Shown here: positions 13,186 to 26,485 of the stretch, in pieces | Layout: the number at the start of each line of letters is the position of its first letter | Numbering within the stretch: position 1 is the first letter of the stretch | Assembly: GCA_000827265.1 (NCBI GenBank) | Contig: KN834751.1 | Location: 378,113-442,112 of the forward strand | Reading direction: 5' to 3' | From: Collybiopsis luxurians FD-317 M1 | Lineage: Eukaryota; Basidiomycota; Agaricomycetes; Agaricales; Omphalotaceae | Length of the DNA stretch: 64,000 bases | Translations under genes and position numbers: made by a program | The notes under the pieces: model-generated | Database searches by the model: none | Told to the model about the DNA's origin: nothing | The model's input: the letters and a program-made list of their open reading frames with translations, nothing else

Positions 13186-15705
13186 ATGCTTTCAGCACCT
13201 CCTTCTCGGGCCCCTTCACCCCCCAATGTCCCAACATTCTCTCGGAGGGCGAGCATCGTGCTTATTGGCATGCGAGGAGGTCAGTGCTAAATTGTAAACT
13301 GGAGGATTGGATTGGCTAGGCGATAAACCTGGGCAGAACATTCTGTGTGAGTGGACATGTAAATTATTTGCTCGTTCCTCATGCTGACTGAGGCTGTAGC
13401 CCTGAGAATAGCCATCTAATCTTCCTCCGTATCAAGTGTTCAATCTTCTCACTTGCATCTTTTCCAGTTGGCAAGACAACTCTGGGCGCAATCGCGTCGA
13501 AAGCGCTTGGATGGGAGCTCATCGACACGGATATTGTGTTCGAGCAACAACAGCGCGTATCCATTGTGAAATTCATTTCCACGTATGGCTGGGAGGAATT
13601 CAGGAGAGTGGAAGCTGACTTGCTCGAGTATCTCATTCCCGCGAATCTCACTGGTAAAGTGATTGCATGCGGTGGGGGTATCGTTGAACTCGAGCGAAAT
13701 CGCGCACTACTGCTGCGATTCCGGGAACATGGGCCAGTTATACACGTCCTACGCGAAAAAGACGCGGTCCTAGCTTTTCTTCGCAATTCACCCCAATATC
13801 CTCCATTTTTGCATGAGACCGCCAAAGAAGCCTGGGACAGACGAGAAAAGTTGTTTCGAGAAAGCTGTTCCTTTGAGTTTGTCTCCTTGACAGTTCCTAT
13901 ACCTCCCGCTCCGGAAGGCTTCAAAGATATCATTACGCCGGATCAGACGTTTGCCCTTAAACCTGTGGAAGAGGATTTCTTTCGCCTCCTTCGATTTATT
14001 CACGGAGTAGACACGAGACAAGTTCTTCTGAGTCCACGGGGCCCTCGAACCTACTCCTTAACGCTCACTTTCGAAGACATATACGACGCTATTCCCGTTC
14101 TTGATGACATATCTACAGGGATTGATATATGGGAGCTCCGAGTTGATCTTTTGAAGTCGTACGAACCCACCTTCCTCGCATTTCAGATCGCAAAACTTCG
14201 CCACCACTCTCCCCTTCCAATCCTGTTCACCCTTCGTACAGTGTCCCAAGGGGGCAGATATCCCGATGTCTCGCCTCAAGATGAACGTGCGGTCAAAACT
14301 CAAGCTCGGCTACTCCATCACGCCCTCCGCCTTGGGGTGGAATACATTGATTTGGAAGTTGTCATGCCGGAATCCACCTTTACAAGCGTTGTAGACAAGA
14401 AGGGTAATACGGTTGTTATGGGCTCCTACAACGACTGGCAAGGGACTTTGAATTGGTCCAGTCCTCAAACTCGGCGTTTGTTCGAGAGGATGACACAGCT
14501 GCGTGTCGATATCGTGAAGATAATTGGTGCCGCGAAGTCGTTCGAGGATAACTTGGCACTGCGACAGTTCGTAGGCTCAGTAGAGAGATCGTCGACCCCA
14601 TTGCTAGCTATTAATGTGGGACCAGAGGTAAGTTACTGCAGCCGTCCTTTTGGGTGTATTCTTATCTACGTATTTTTCTGACCAGGGTAAAATCTCGCGA
14701 GCATTGAATCCCATCCTCTCACCTCTATCTCATCCCTTACTTCCTCGAGCGGCGGCGCCAGGCCAGATATCTTTCTTTGAAATCCAATCCATTCTTTATT
14801 TGACCGGCCTTCTCCCTGCGAAAAAGTTTTACGTTTTCGGGCGACCTATCGGGCATTCTATGTCTCCAACAATCCACAATACTGCCTTTGCTCATCTCGG
14901 CCTTCCTCATTCATACTCTATCAAAGAAACGGCTACGGTAGAAGAATTGCAGCCTGTAATGGCGGACCCTAGCTTTGGGGGTGCAAGTGTCACTATTCCG
15001 TACAAGGTCGACATCATGCCTTACATTCAGCGCATAACACGGCACGCAAGGATAATTGGTGCAGTCAATACTGTCACCCCGATCCCCGGAGGAGGAGGTC
15101 TGAGTGGGGACAACACAGACTGGCGCGCCATAAAGACGTGCCTTTCTCGGTCCCTTACACCAGCCAATGTCGTTACATCTTCAACAACGGCATTAATCCT
15201 CGGAGCAGGAGGTACCTCTCGTGCTGCTCTGTACGCTTTACATCAGATCGGTGTCATCAATATCTTTATCTACAACCGGACAAGGCGACGAGCGGAACTG
15301 CTGGCGGAAGAATTCAGAAAGTTGGATCCTCTATTGAGAATACACGTCTTGGACCGATTGGATGGCCAGCTTCCTATCCGTCCACTTCCCACCATGATCA
15401 TCTCTGCAATACCTGCCACAGCGCCGACATTTTCTGACCTTATTGACGTTGGACTGAGGATTGAACACATGTCAGATGCAGGTGGCGTAGCGATCGAGCT
15501 AGCGTATGAAAGACGGATAACAAGGCTGTTATCGCTCGCACAGGAAAAGAGAGATCAGGGAATTGCTTGGGCCGTTGTGGAAGGTATAGAAATCCTGCTG
15601 GAACAGGGTTATGAACAGTTTAAGATCTGGACAGGGAGAAGGGCTCCTGCTAAGAAGGTGCAAGAAAAGGTGCTGGAGGTGTATGAGCAGGGACGCAGAC
15701 GGTGA
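13186..15705 (+). CDS. three-domain shikimate kinase / 3-dehydroquinase / shikimate dehydrogenase protein, quinate-repressor-like
   Basis: Predicted 757 aa from exons 13186-13279, 13468-14627 and 14686-15705. The domain order equals the last three domains of fungal AROM, without the DHQ synthase and EPSP synthase parts. Kinase-like domain: P-loop GMRGVGKTT (residues 28-36), IDTD, EEFRRVEADL, ACGGGIVE. Type I dehydroquinase domain: ELRVDL, FTLRTVSQGGRYP, Schiff-base Lys382 in DIVKIIG, SRALNP, AAPGQ; the catalytic His position of SYHD is Asn353 (GSYNDW). Shikimate dehydrogenase domain: GRPIGHSMSPTIHN, Lys525 in TIPYK, Asp563 in NTDW, NADP-loop LGAGGTSRAAL, ending in a basic tail. This architecture is that of the ascomycete quinate repressor (QutR/qa-1S). 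With a dead dehydroquinase site it may be a regulator; residual dehydrogenase activity is possible. The first intron (188 nt) is longer than its neighbours. Confidence 0.85.
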
Positions 15706-15952
15706 AGTATCGAAGTGTGTCAACTGTGTTCAATTTGGAAACTTCTTCTTGGTTGGAACTCTGTATTGATATCAGCATCTTGTAAACTACACTTTTACTG
15801 CATCACTGTATAACTATAGTAACCGTGACTCGCCCTATATTTTTTAATGTGACTCATGAACGCGAACTAGAAACTTGCACAATAGGCACGTGGTTTACTC
15901 GCTTCGCCTCAAAGTGGCGCATTTATAATTAGTTCTTCTAATCTCTACCACC

Positions 15953-17529
15953 ATGGGCACACAAGGCTATCGCATTTACCGTTACCAAGGACTTTGGTTT
16001 GTTTACTGGAGTCCAAACGGCTCCTATCCCAGGGAGCTTGGTGTCGAGGTCGCTAGCGAGATTCCTGCAGATCCCGTTAAATTCGAAGCTTATGTGACGA
16101 CTAAGAAGGAAGAACTCCAAAAGCTGATTGATGAAGACTCGGAAGTAGTCACTAAATATCCCCCCAAGAACGATCTATTCATCGAATGGATGTACGAAAT
16201 CAATCTGGACCACTATATCTTTCATGTCGATGGAGAACCCCTATTCGACCTTCGAAATATGCCTTATGGAGATGATTTTCTGAACTATATAGGTGTGTAG
16301 CGAGAACTTACTCTGAACATTCGCTAATTTGGCGCAACTATACAGGCTCGGATCCATTTGGACGTCGATGCTACGCTTCCGATACTCCCCAGAAGCATCG
16401 CTACCAACTTCCGGAACCGCCCGCAGTTGACCCTGAAATTCTGGCCACCTATCCGAGCTTCAAAGGATCCACTGCGAGTGCATACGAGGTGCTCAACGTT
16501 CCCCCTATTCTTAGTCCTACAGAGGCAGCGCGCATGCACATCATGCAAACCCTCGTAGCAGCCTCGATGTCTTCAGTCCGGAATTTCGAGGGAATGGGAA
16601 TAGACGCGGTTCTTTTTCCATCTGTTACTCGGAAAGTCCAATCTAGAATCGAAAGCTTCTGCCAATTTTTCTTCGGGCCGCTGGTATTTACTGTCGGCAA
16701 ATTCAACGCCTTCGGCAATTATCTGAACTATCACAATTTTTACCTCGAATCCTCCTTCCAGTGGATTCTTGAATTCCAATTTTGTATTCTTGTTGTTCCA
16801 CGCATTGACCAAGAAGCGCTGCTCATTGCTGCGATAGCTGACATGATTCAGAATGTCGTCAAACATTATGAAGGCCAAAAGAACGTCAGCGGTTCAGTCA
16901 TCTATGGAGTAATTTTCTCCCTGTATCAGGTTTCCATTGTACGTTTGGCAAGAGTTGAACGAGACGGGGAATGGACTTTTGACTTGAAGCACACGCCTGC
17001 GCTCCATTTTCTTCCACCAGACTACACTACCATCACTCCTGGGATTGAAGCACTGGCTCGTTTTGGACAACTAGGGCTTGAACGTCGTCGTGAACACGAG
17101 CTGGTGGATCAAAACAAGCAGTACCATTCATTGGCTTCTCATTCCAAGATCAGGCTCTTTCCGCTCGAAATCTGTCTTATTATTGCGGAAAATCTCCATC
17201 CGTTCTCACTTGAAAATTTTGCCACCATCTCTTCCTCATGTGCGCAAGCAGCCTTGTATTGTTTTCGCCAAGGCATCCATTTTCAAGTGGGAAGCCTACC
17301 GGAGAGGTTTAGCAGATTTCCATCCTTCGAGAATGGCTGGTATTGGATTTCCTCTCGTCAATCGTCTCAAGAGGCAGAAAACCGATTACCTGCCACTATT
17401 TTAGCTACTCACAGTCAAACTTCCGAAATGGCCCAAATCAGGTTTACTAATTTCCGGTCTGAAAAGCAAGGAGTGATTACATTATTGATCAGCGACGACT
17501 TCATTAAAGTAGGTATATGTGTACAATAA
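15953..17529 (+). CDS. uncharacterised basidiomycete protein with F-box-like segment
   Basis: Predicted 507 aa from exons 15953-16292 and 16346-17529 (intron 53 nt, phase kept). The opening MGTQGYRIYRYQGLWFVYW followed by GSYPRELG recalls a large, functionally unknown protein family of Agaricomycetes. IEWMYEINLDHYIFHVD and PLFDLRNMP form a further conserved-looking block. Near residue 385 a segment LFPLEICLIIAENLHPFSL looks like the start of an F-box, which would suggest a ubiquitin-ligase adaptor. No transmembrane segment is obvious. It lies between the AROM-like gene and the lipase gene on the same strand, but nothing in the sequence ties it to their functions. Function unknown; the F-box reading is tentative. 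Confidence 0.75.
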
Positions 17530-17688
17530 ATGTATTACTATCTGTTCGTGGGTATGCATGTAAAATAAGTGACGTCAACTGTATCCAATTTTCGGCGCTT
17601 AAGAGCCTCCACTTCCCAATCTATGCTCTTTCACTCTTCTACTTGAATCAGACAACTACAGCTCTTTCTTCTAATTTTTCAGCGTATA

Positions 17689-19317
17689 ATGGCTCGAGTT
17701 CCTTTCATTGGCCGTCTCTCTTTGCGGGAGTATGTTGCCCTTGTATTTGGTCTAATTTTTATCGCGTTTGAAGGATTAATTCGTCTGGTTATTCTCCTAC
17801 TTTTACCCCGTGTAATCATCAACTGGTTCTACGAACGCTCTCGCTCCCTGTTCCACTTTCTAGGCGGACGAGGTCTCAAACAGAATTCACCTCGAGACCC
17901 AAAAGCCCCTCCTCGAGTCAATGCTGAAAGAAAAGCCAGACGCTCAATGGCTGATAGGATTCTACATGCTAGAGACTTTGGCGAACTTTGCGCATTGTAT
18001 GATTATACGCCTGAAGATCACGTCGTTCTGACAAAAGACGGATATCTGCTGGGATTGCACCGTATTCCGTCGAAGAAGGGCGAACAAAATCCTAGGCCTG
18101 GCACCAGCACTGGAAAGCCAGTTGTTTATCTGCACCATGGATTGTTGATGAATAGCGAGGTTTGGGTTTGTTTAACGGATGCAGAACGAGCTTTGCCGTT
18201 TGTGTTGGCAGAGCAAGGCTTCGACGTTTGGCTGGGAAACAATAGGTGTGTTTTGACTCTCCTTCTGTTGATCTTTTCTAAGCCCTTGCGCACAGAGGAA
18301 ACAAATATTCTAAAAAGAGCATTCATCATGGTCCGAATTCCACCAAGTTTTGGGACTTTAGGTTCGTTTTTCCACGGTTGGGACGTATTTTCGTCATACC
18401 CATATCCTCCCCAGCATCGACGATTTTGCATGGCACGATATTCCAGATTCCATTCAATATATTCTAGAGATCACCAAAGCGCCCACGCTTAGTTACATTG
18501 GCTTCAGTCAGGGGACTGCCCAAGCTTTCGCCGCTCTGAGTATCCATCCACAACTAAACGAAAAAGTTAACGTGTTTATTGCCTTGGCTCCCGCATTAAG
18601 TCCAGCTGGGTTATCTGCCTCCATTGTAGACGGTCTCATGAAGTCGTCGTAAGTATTTTTCCATTGGCAAGTCTAATCCACTAAACCGTATTTAGACCCA
18701 CGTTGATGTTTCTTTTCTTCGGTCGCAAATCGATTCTCTCCTCGGCTGCGATGTGGCAATCCATTATCTATCCACCTATATTCGCCAAAGTGATTGACGC
18801 CTCTCTTGTTTGGATGTTCAATTGGCATAGCCGTAACATTACTCCAAATCAGAAGATCGCTGCATACGCCCATCTATACTCCTTTGCCTCGACTAAATCC
18901 GTGGTTCATTGGTTCCAGATCATGCGGAACGGAGCGTTCCTCATGTATGACGACGAAGTCATGTCTCCCATTATGCGCACTTCTGTCAGCTCTTACCGTC
19001 CTGCGCGGTTTCCAACCAAGAATATTGTAACACCAATTGTTCTACTCTATGGAGACCACGACAGCCTTGTAGATATTGATTCCATGATAACCCAGCTTCC
19101 CCAACACACTGAGGTCCGTCGCCTTCGTTCATACGAACATATTGACATTTTGTGGGGTAAAGATGTCGATCGAGATGTTATTCCAGAAGTACTCGATGCT
19201 CTGAAGAAGTATTGCGAGGATAGGGACAAGTTGACAGGAATTGTGAACGGGGTCAAGAGGACTGGAGATGGGGTAGAGACTGATATTGGAACCGACGGAT
19301 TCTCTGATGCGTTGTGA
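17689..19317 (+). CDS. steryl ester hydrolase / acid-lipase-family triacylglycerol lipase
   Basis: Predicted 492-aa membrane-anchored alpha/beta-hydrolase from exons 17689-18245, 18296-18361, 18415-18648 and 18696-19317; all phases close. An N-terminal hydrophobic hairpin (EYVALVFGLIFIAF, LIRLVILLLLPRVII) matches yeast Yeh1/Yeh2 and Tgl1, which cleave steryl esters at lipid droplets or the plasma membrane. The lipase core shows DHVVLTKDGYLLGLHRIP, VVYLHHGLLMNSEVWV, FDVWLGNNRGNKYS and the nucleophile elbow GFSQG with Ser239. The Asp is in YGDHDSLVD and the His in YEHIDILWGKD. The start Met sits just before the membrane hairpin. Natural substrate (sterol ester or triacylglycerol) cannot be decided from sequence. 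Confidence 0.9.
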
Positions 19318-19472
19318 AGCTGAATTTGTAGCAATACCAAATATACCCAATGTATTAGTGTACATATGTAATTGACTGTGGCGGTCCGGTGGTTGTCCGT
19401 TAGCCGCTCCCTCTTTGTGTCCGTCGATCGAGAACGGAAAATCTCTCTTCCGTCAGAGCTGGGGATATTGCC

Positions 19473-19478
19473 TATAAG
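19473..19478 (+). promoter_or_regulatory. TATA-like box of dehydrogenase gene
   Basis: TATAAG lies 73 nt before the ATG at 19551. It overlaps the region of an in-frame upstream ATG at 19479, which favours 19551 as start. Confidence 0.4.
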
Positions 19479-19550
19479 ATGAAGTTTGACGCAGCGTTCG
19501 CATATTCTTTCCTATCTCCACTCATTCCCTTCAACTTCCTCAATTTGAGC

Positions 19551-20863
19551 ATGTCCAACAATCCCGAGAATGCAACTTCCTTTAGGCTCTATGGCTTCCC
19601 CATCGCCCATTCAGCCTCCCCGTCCTTCCACAACCACATATTCAGCCAGCTAGGAGGCGATAAGAATTATTCGCTCTTCTCTACCAGCAAAGTAACTTCC
19701 GGGATGCTCGAGGATATCCACAGTGAAAGCTTTGGTGGCTCAAGGTACGTTCTTAACGTCGGGATGCTCGTATTGGTGCCTATCATGGACAGTGTGACTA
19801 TGCCCATCAAGACATCCATTATACCCTATTTGGATGGCCTTTCACCCGAATCGCGAGCCACCGGGGCTGTAAATACTATCGTCAAGGTTCCTTCCCCTCA
19901 CGGATCAAGGTTTGTAGGAACGAATACAGACATCTTGGGCGTGAAGAACGCCCTCCTCCGCCAGCTTCGTCTACAGCATCCAAATCTCCTAATCTCGCCG
20001 CAGGCATCGTTTCCCGAAGGTGTCGGCGCCGGTGCTGTTTTCGGAGGAGGCGCAACAACCCGCAGTGCCGTTTACGCGCTCATGACTCTCGGACTACATC
20101 CTATATATCTTGTCAATCGAGACTCGGATGAAATTAAAGCTGGTAAGAATTTTTGCGAGTGAAAATATGCTCTGCTCATCATCTGAGGTCGTACTAGTGC
20201 AAAGCGTATACCCGGAGCTGATTAAGAAGGGATCTTTGATCCACCTCGATCACCCTGACAAGGTGGAAGAACTCCTCGCTCAACCAGATTCACCTCGGAT
20301 TCTTATGATAGTGGGAGCCATTCCCGCAATAAAACCTGTAACGAAAGCCGAGAGAATGGTTTACACCGTTGCTTCTTCCATATTAACAATTCCCTACGAT
20401 GTCCCAGCTGTCAACTCGTCGGCAAAGGATTCTTTGCCCGTTCCCATGAGACGCTTGTTTTTGGAAATGGCATACAAGCCCAGGATTACACCTATGGTGG
20501 GTTATTACAGCAATAGCCCGTAAATTGACATTTTCATTTTCCAACAGCTCAAAGTCGCAATGGCTCACGGATGGGATGGTATTGATGGCACAAATGCGAT
20601 GGTTGAACAAGGCCTTGCTCAACAACGAATGTGGTTACGAGGTGATGCTAGTGTAGAAATTGGAAGTGATCCTGATATCCTGGGCCCGGTCATCGAACAG
20701 AGTGCCAGGGATCTTGTGCAAAGCATGGGAGAGTGAGTAAAAAATTTGATGTAAATCATCTCCTCTTGGACTAACTAGTTTTCAAAGTGTGCTAGTTACA
20801 GAAGCTGAGGTCGACAAGGCTGCAAACGTAGAGGCTGCACCGCTACCAACGACCAAAAAGTAA
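19551..20863 (+). CDS. stand-alone shikimate/quinate dehydrogenase-like protein
   Basis: Predicted 367 aa from exons 19551-19744, 19793-20142, 20198-20496, 20548-20732 and 20788-20863; all phases close. It shows the shikimate-dehydrogenase fold motifs: RLYGFPIAHSASPSFHN, catalytic Lys71 in VTMPIK, ATGAVNTIV, Asp111 in GTNTDILG, nucleotide loop FGGGATTRSAVYAL, and the C-terminal DGTNAMVEQGLAQQ. Enzymes of this class reduce 3-dehydroshikimate or oxidise quinate/shikimate with NAD(P). The nucleotide loop and long insert differ from the AroE-like domain of the gene 4 kb upstream, so the two are not a recent duplication. Because the biosynthetic activity is normally inside AROM in fungi, a free-standing copy fits quinate/shikimate catabolism, but its substrate is inferred. 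Confidence 0.85.
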
Positions 20864-21539
20864 CTCTGACGACAGTAGATGAATAAAACGTGTAACAGCT
20901 TGAAGACGCCAGTGCGAAAGAACTGATCGCCGCCCTAAGAACGGTTCTCATCTGCGTCGTATGTCCAACGATAGATGGTTTGCAACTTTATCCAATTAAT
21001 ATCTCCAAGTACCTGAGTGATTTTAGTCCGCATTTCTTAAGTTGAGGTGTTTGAGATGCATACTTACATGAAACAAGTTGATGATTATCATCGATCCATT
21101 GTACTTGATTGAGGATCATAGTGATATATCAAGACTTGGACAGTTTTGCTATATAATATATAATATCCTACGTGATGATTGAAGAATGAATGAGATTGCT
21201 GTTGAACTTGAAACCTGTCGGTCGTTGCAGACTTCGGAGGAAACGGCTTACTCCGGGCATTCCCAGAACGAGCTGAGAGATACCAGGGACTGGTTAGGGA
21301 GCTCCATGCATCCATTACATACGACGTGAATACCATGGTGCAGTAATGCAGATCAGCCGCAGTTGCATATTTTGCGAGCCTCCGATTTATCGGAGACGGG
21401 ACGCTGTGCTGACGGAGAAGCGCCCATCAAGCTGGCGCCCATGCCGTGTTTGATCGATTCCATATAACAGTCAGGATTTTTATCTCTTCCTCCTTCTATC
21501 ACTGTAAATTTTCCCTTTCTTAATACTTCCCCCGCCATT
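20864..21539. other. intergenic, upstream of MAP kinase gene
   Basis: About 680 nt holding the dehydrogenase 3' end and the MAP kinase promoter. The stretch is AT-rich near 21100-21190. I see no gene-like frame or repeat. Confidence 0.4.
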
Positions 21540-23404
<1,865 letters not shown>

Positions 23405-24044
23405 ATTGTTCAAATTTATCTGATTCGTTGAATCTGTATCATTCTCCGCCTACTATTCCCCTTTCCCTCAGGTCGCTAGGGACTAGTTAAAAGTGTACAA
23501 CGGCGATTATTTGCGATTGATATTTGATACTCTGTTGCTCAATCATCTGTATAGTTCAAATCTTTCTCCCTACTTTCGATGTGTGTCTTGTTTAGGACGA
23601 AGCGTACCTTAGATTCGGTTATACCAATTATTATCCATTATCTTTTGATGTAAAGACCAGTTTCGGTTCTAGGCGCGATCAGAGAACTTGTTTTGGATTC
23701 ACGAACGACTCGATCACCGGAGACATGAGAAGGCTAGGATTACGGGGCTTCTTGGATCATTAATTGTGGAACACAGCAGAGGATAGAGCGGAAAAGGCCT
23801 GGTCAAGTTGGACGAGAACTGGGTTTGCCAACACCTGCCAAAACCGTACTAATTTTCAACGGTCAGTGGAAGTCATCTTCGAAAAGATCGTGAGCAAGTG
23901 GGGTTCTTGCAACTTGAGATTTCCATGGGTAAGATACGGGCCCCACTATGTAAAAGGAGAATGGACTGAACGGACTAGTATAAGTTATTTTAATGCTGTC
24001 GCTGGGTAAGTAGTAGTAGCGATAGTGGTCTACGTTACGCTAAA
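23405..24044. other. convergent 3' intergenic region
   Basis: About 640 nt between the tail-to-tail MAP kinase and glycosyltransferase genes. It should hold both 3' UTRs. No gene or repeat is supported. Confidence 0.4.
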
Positions 24045-26324
24045 TTAGTATTTTATCCACTCTCCATACATGTTGGGAATCTCGCCGCGCAAATACGCCT
24101 CGAACGTCCGCTTCAACACCGTCGACCAGTTAAAGTCTTGTGGATCTGGCTTTGGGATGAATATATCGATGTCACGAGCAAAACGTGAACCCAAATCTGG
24201 GAAATTTCGTGACGGGTCGTTCAGCCTTGACCTAGAGCCAGATTGAGTTACTAGAGATACAGAAAATTTGTATGGAGATTTACCAGGAATTGTGGAAGTG
24301 GTACGAAAACGCGCCTCTGAAGAATCCATCGAAGCCAACCACAATAGGCGTTGCGCTACTTAGTTGAGGAGTTTCAAAGAACTCTTCGAACCTGGATTGA
24401 TACGTTAGAGAATACACCCTGGAGGAAGATGATCCTCTAACCTTGAAAAAAATGGTTGCGGAGGTCTCTCCCGCTGATACCCCTCCATATTCAACCATGC
24501 CGAATCAAACATTGCATCGGGCAGCCTGAATAAGAGATCCTCCATATGGGCATCCTTCATGTAATTTGTTATTGTCATCGGATGAAAGTCAAAATCGTTC
24601 CTGAACGCTGTACGAAGTATAAACGAGCCCAAGGCAGAACCCTTGCTCATTTTCAACGCAGCCGTGTTGTAGTCGTCATGCCATGACCATCTATACGCGA
24701 ATGCGCCTTTCCAATTCCATAGCTGTTCCCAATCTCGAAGGAAAAGGGTGTCAGCGTCGAGATATACACCGCCAAACTGGTGACAGAGAAGGAACCTGGC
24801 CATGTCCGACAATACAACGGCGACCTTTTCCGGCTCATTGTAAGCGGGAGAGGCAGTCGTACTGTTCCCTTCCGCGACGGTCATAGTTTCCTCCTCCTGA
24901 ACACCCCAAGTTTTGGGCATACCAGAAACATGGATCGTATGTCCACCAGAATTGAACAATGTCGTAGCAGTTCGCCAGACATCCTTCAATTCCGGTACAC
25001 CGTCCAACCGCTCAGTTGTATTCCAAAATTTGAATTCAATAAGGTCCTTAAATCTTGGATGGAGGAAAGGCGCGGCCCATTGGTTCTGTTTAATCTTTTC
25101 AAATTTCTCGAGACTGAGTGCAGGGTTTTTCAGTGTGAGCATGAAGCCTGGGTTTATCCAAAGCCATAACTTTGGGGCGCATATATCTTTGGATCGCTCG
25201 GTTTCGTGTAAGCCTAGATTCTGTGTGTAGAGGAAGGAAAGCAGAGCGAGGTACGGTTTGTCGGTGAAGTCGCCGGACCAGAACATGTGGAAAATCCGAG
25301 ACTCCTCTGGATCACAGTAACGCGAACCGAATGGGTTTTTAGGCGGGGGAAGAGATATCGGAGAAGGTTCCCAGTCAGCATGCCTGCTTTTTGTGAAGGC
25401 ATTGTTGGCTCCTGCATCATTGTCACCGCGAAGAACACCTTGCCGTTTAAGGTCTCCAGCAGCAGCGGGAGGAGAAGGGGGAGTTGGGGTTGTAACGTGT
25501 CCGGCGTTCACGTCTTCAACGAATACATACTTCCACTCGTCGGGAACTACTCTTCGCACCCTTTTACCGTTGTCTAGACCTCCACCTACACGGAGAACTT
25601 CTAAGCAATCGCGCACATACTGCGACCAAGGTCGGTGAGAAATTTGCAGATAATCCAACCAGAGACCTACACTGTGAGTAGCGAAATCGCAATGGCGCAT
25701 AATTACATCTAGATCTGCAACACTTCCGGGCAATGGTCGTGAAGGATACGCGACATTGGTGCCGTGGCTCTGACCGTCTTGATAGGCACGGCCTGCGCCT
25801 GCATGAGGAAGAGCCGGATTTTTTGGCGAATCTTGAATGTTGAACTCGGCTGGAACTGTACATACAAATAAGCCAATTTTACTGAAGAACGACTCGGACG
25901 ACTCACTGGGTCGAGTGGATGGATGATGCCCGCTTTTTATCTCCCATTCGTATATCCTCCATAAGTCATCCTTCTCGAACACCAACGTCGTACTCGGAAC
26001 GCCAGGCCACGTCTTCTTCTTTGACCCAAACCGGTGGGCAACAGCAAATATAGAGAATATTAAAAAACCATATACGAGAATAATGAGAAAGGAGCCCTTT
26101 TTCTTCCCGAATCTCGACAAGCTAGCTCTGTGTAGACCTCGTATGTTGGGTATCCATAGTTGTAGTCTGCGTCTGGGACCCGGAATTACTATGGAAAAGG
26201 GTATAATCCAGGGCGTTGAGCTTCTGCTGTGGTAATATGGCTTGTCTGAATAGAATTTTGGTAGAGCATGGTTGGACCTGCGCGCAGAGGCTGAAGAAGG
26301 TGCTCTGAGATGGATATGGGACAT
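24045..26324 (-). CDS. type II membrane glycosyltransferase with DXD motif
   Basis: Predicted 725 aa from exons 26324-24442, 24391-24284 and 24231-24045 (introns 50 and 52 nt). A basic N-terminus precedes one membrane anchor (GSFLIILVYGFLIFSIFAVAH), giving the Golgi type II layout. The catalytic part has the sugar-nucleotide/metal DXD motif in FGGVYLDADTLFLRDW, preceded by VLSDMARFLLCHQ, and IFHMFWSGDFTDKPYLALLSFL further upstream. These fit the Och1/Sur1-related glycosyltransferases with a DXD sugar-binding region. The donor and acceptor sugars are unknown. A central Pro/Ala-rich insert is probably disordered. The first splice is set by PQPFFS joining RFEEFFETPQ, which removes an in-frame stop. 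An in-frame Met at 26382 is also possible. Confidence 0.85.
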
Positions 26325-26485
26325 GTAATAACTCCTGCCGCAGAGAATGGAAGACGTAGCGGTCTAATACGTCAAATATCAAGTTTGTGAAAATTCATCA
26401 TTTCATTCGGCTCCTTACATACACAGCCCGGGCCTGCGGAATTCAAAGTATCTACAAAGTATCTACATTCACAAGTATCCACAGC

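Noticed and set aside
13379..13933. Minus-strand open frame of 184 codons
   Set aside because: It is antisense to the kinase domain of the three-domain gene, whose P-loop and GGG motifs are clearly coding.
13186..20863. Complete AROM pentafunctional gene
   Set aside because: No DHQ synthase or EPSP synthase motifs occur upstream. The preceding gene is the PXR1-like protein with its own stop and a TATA box follows it.
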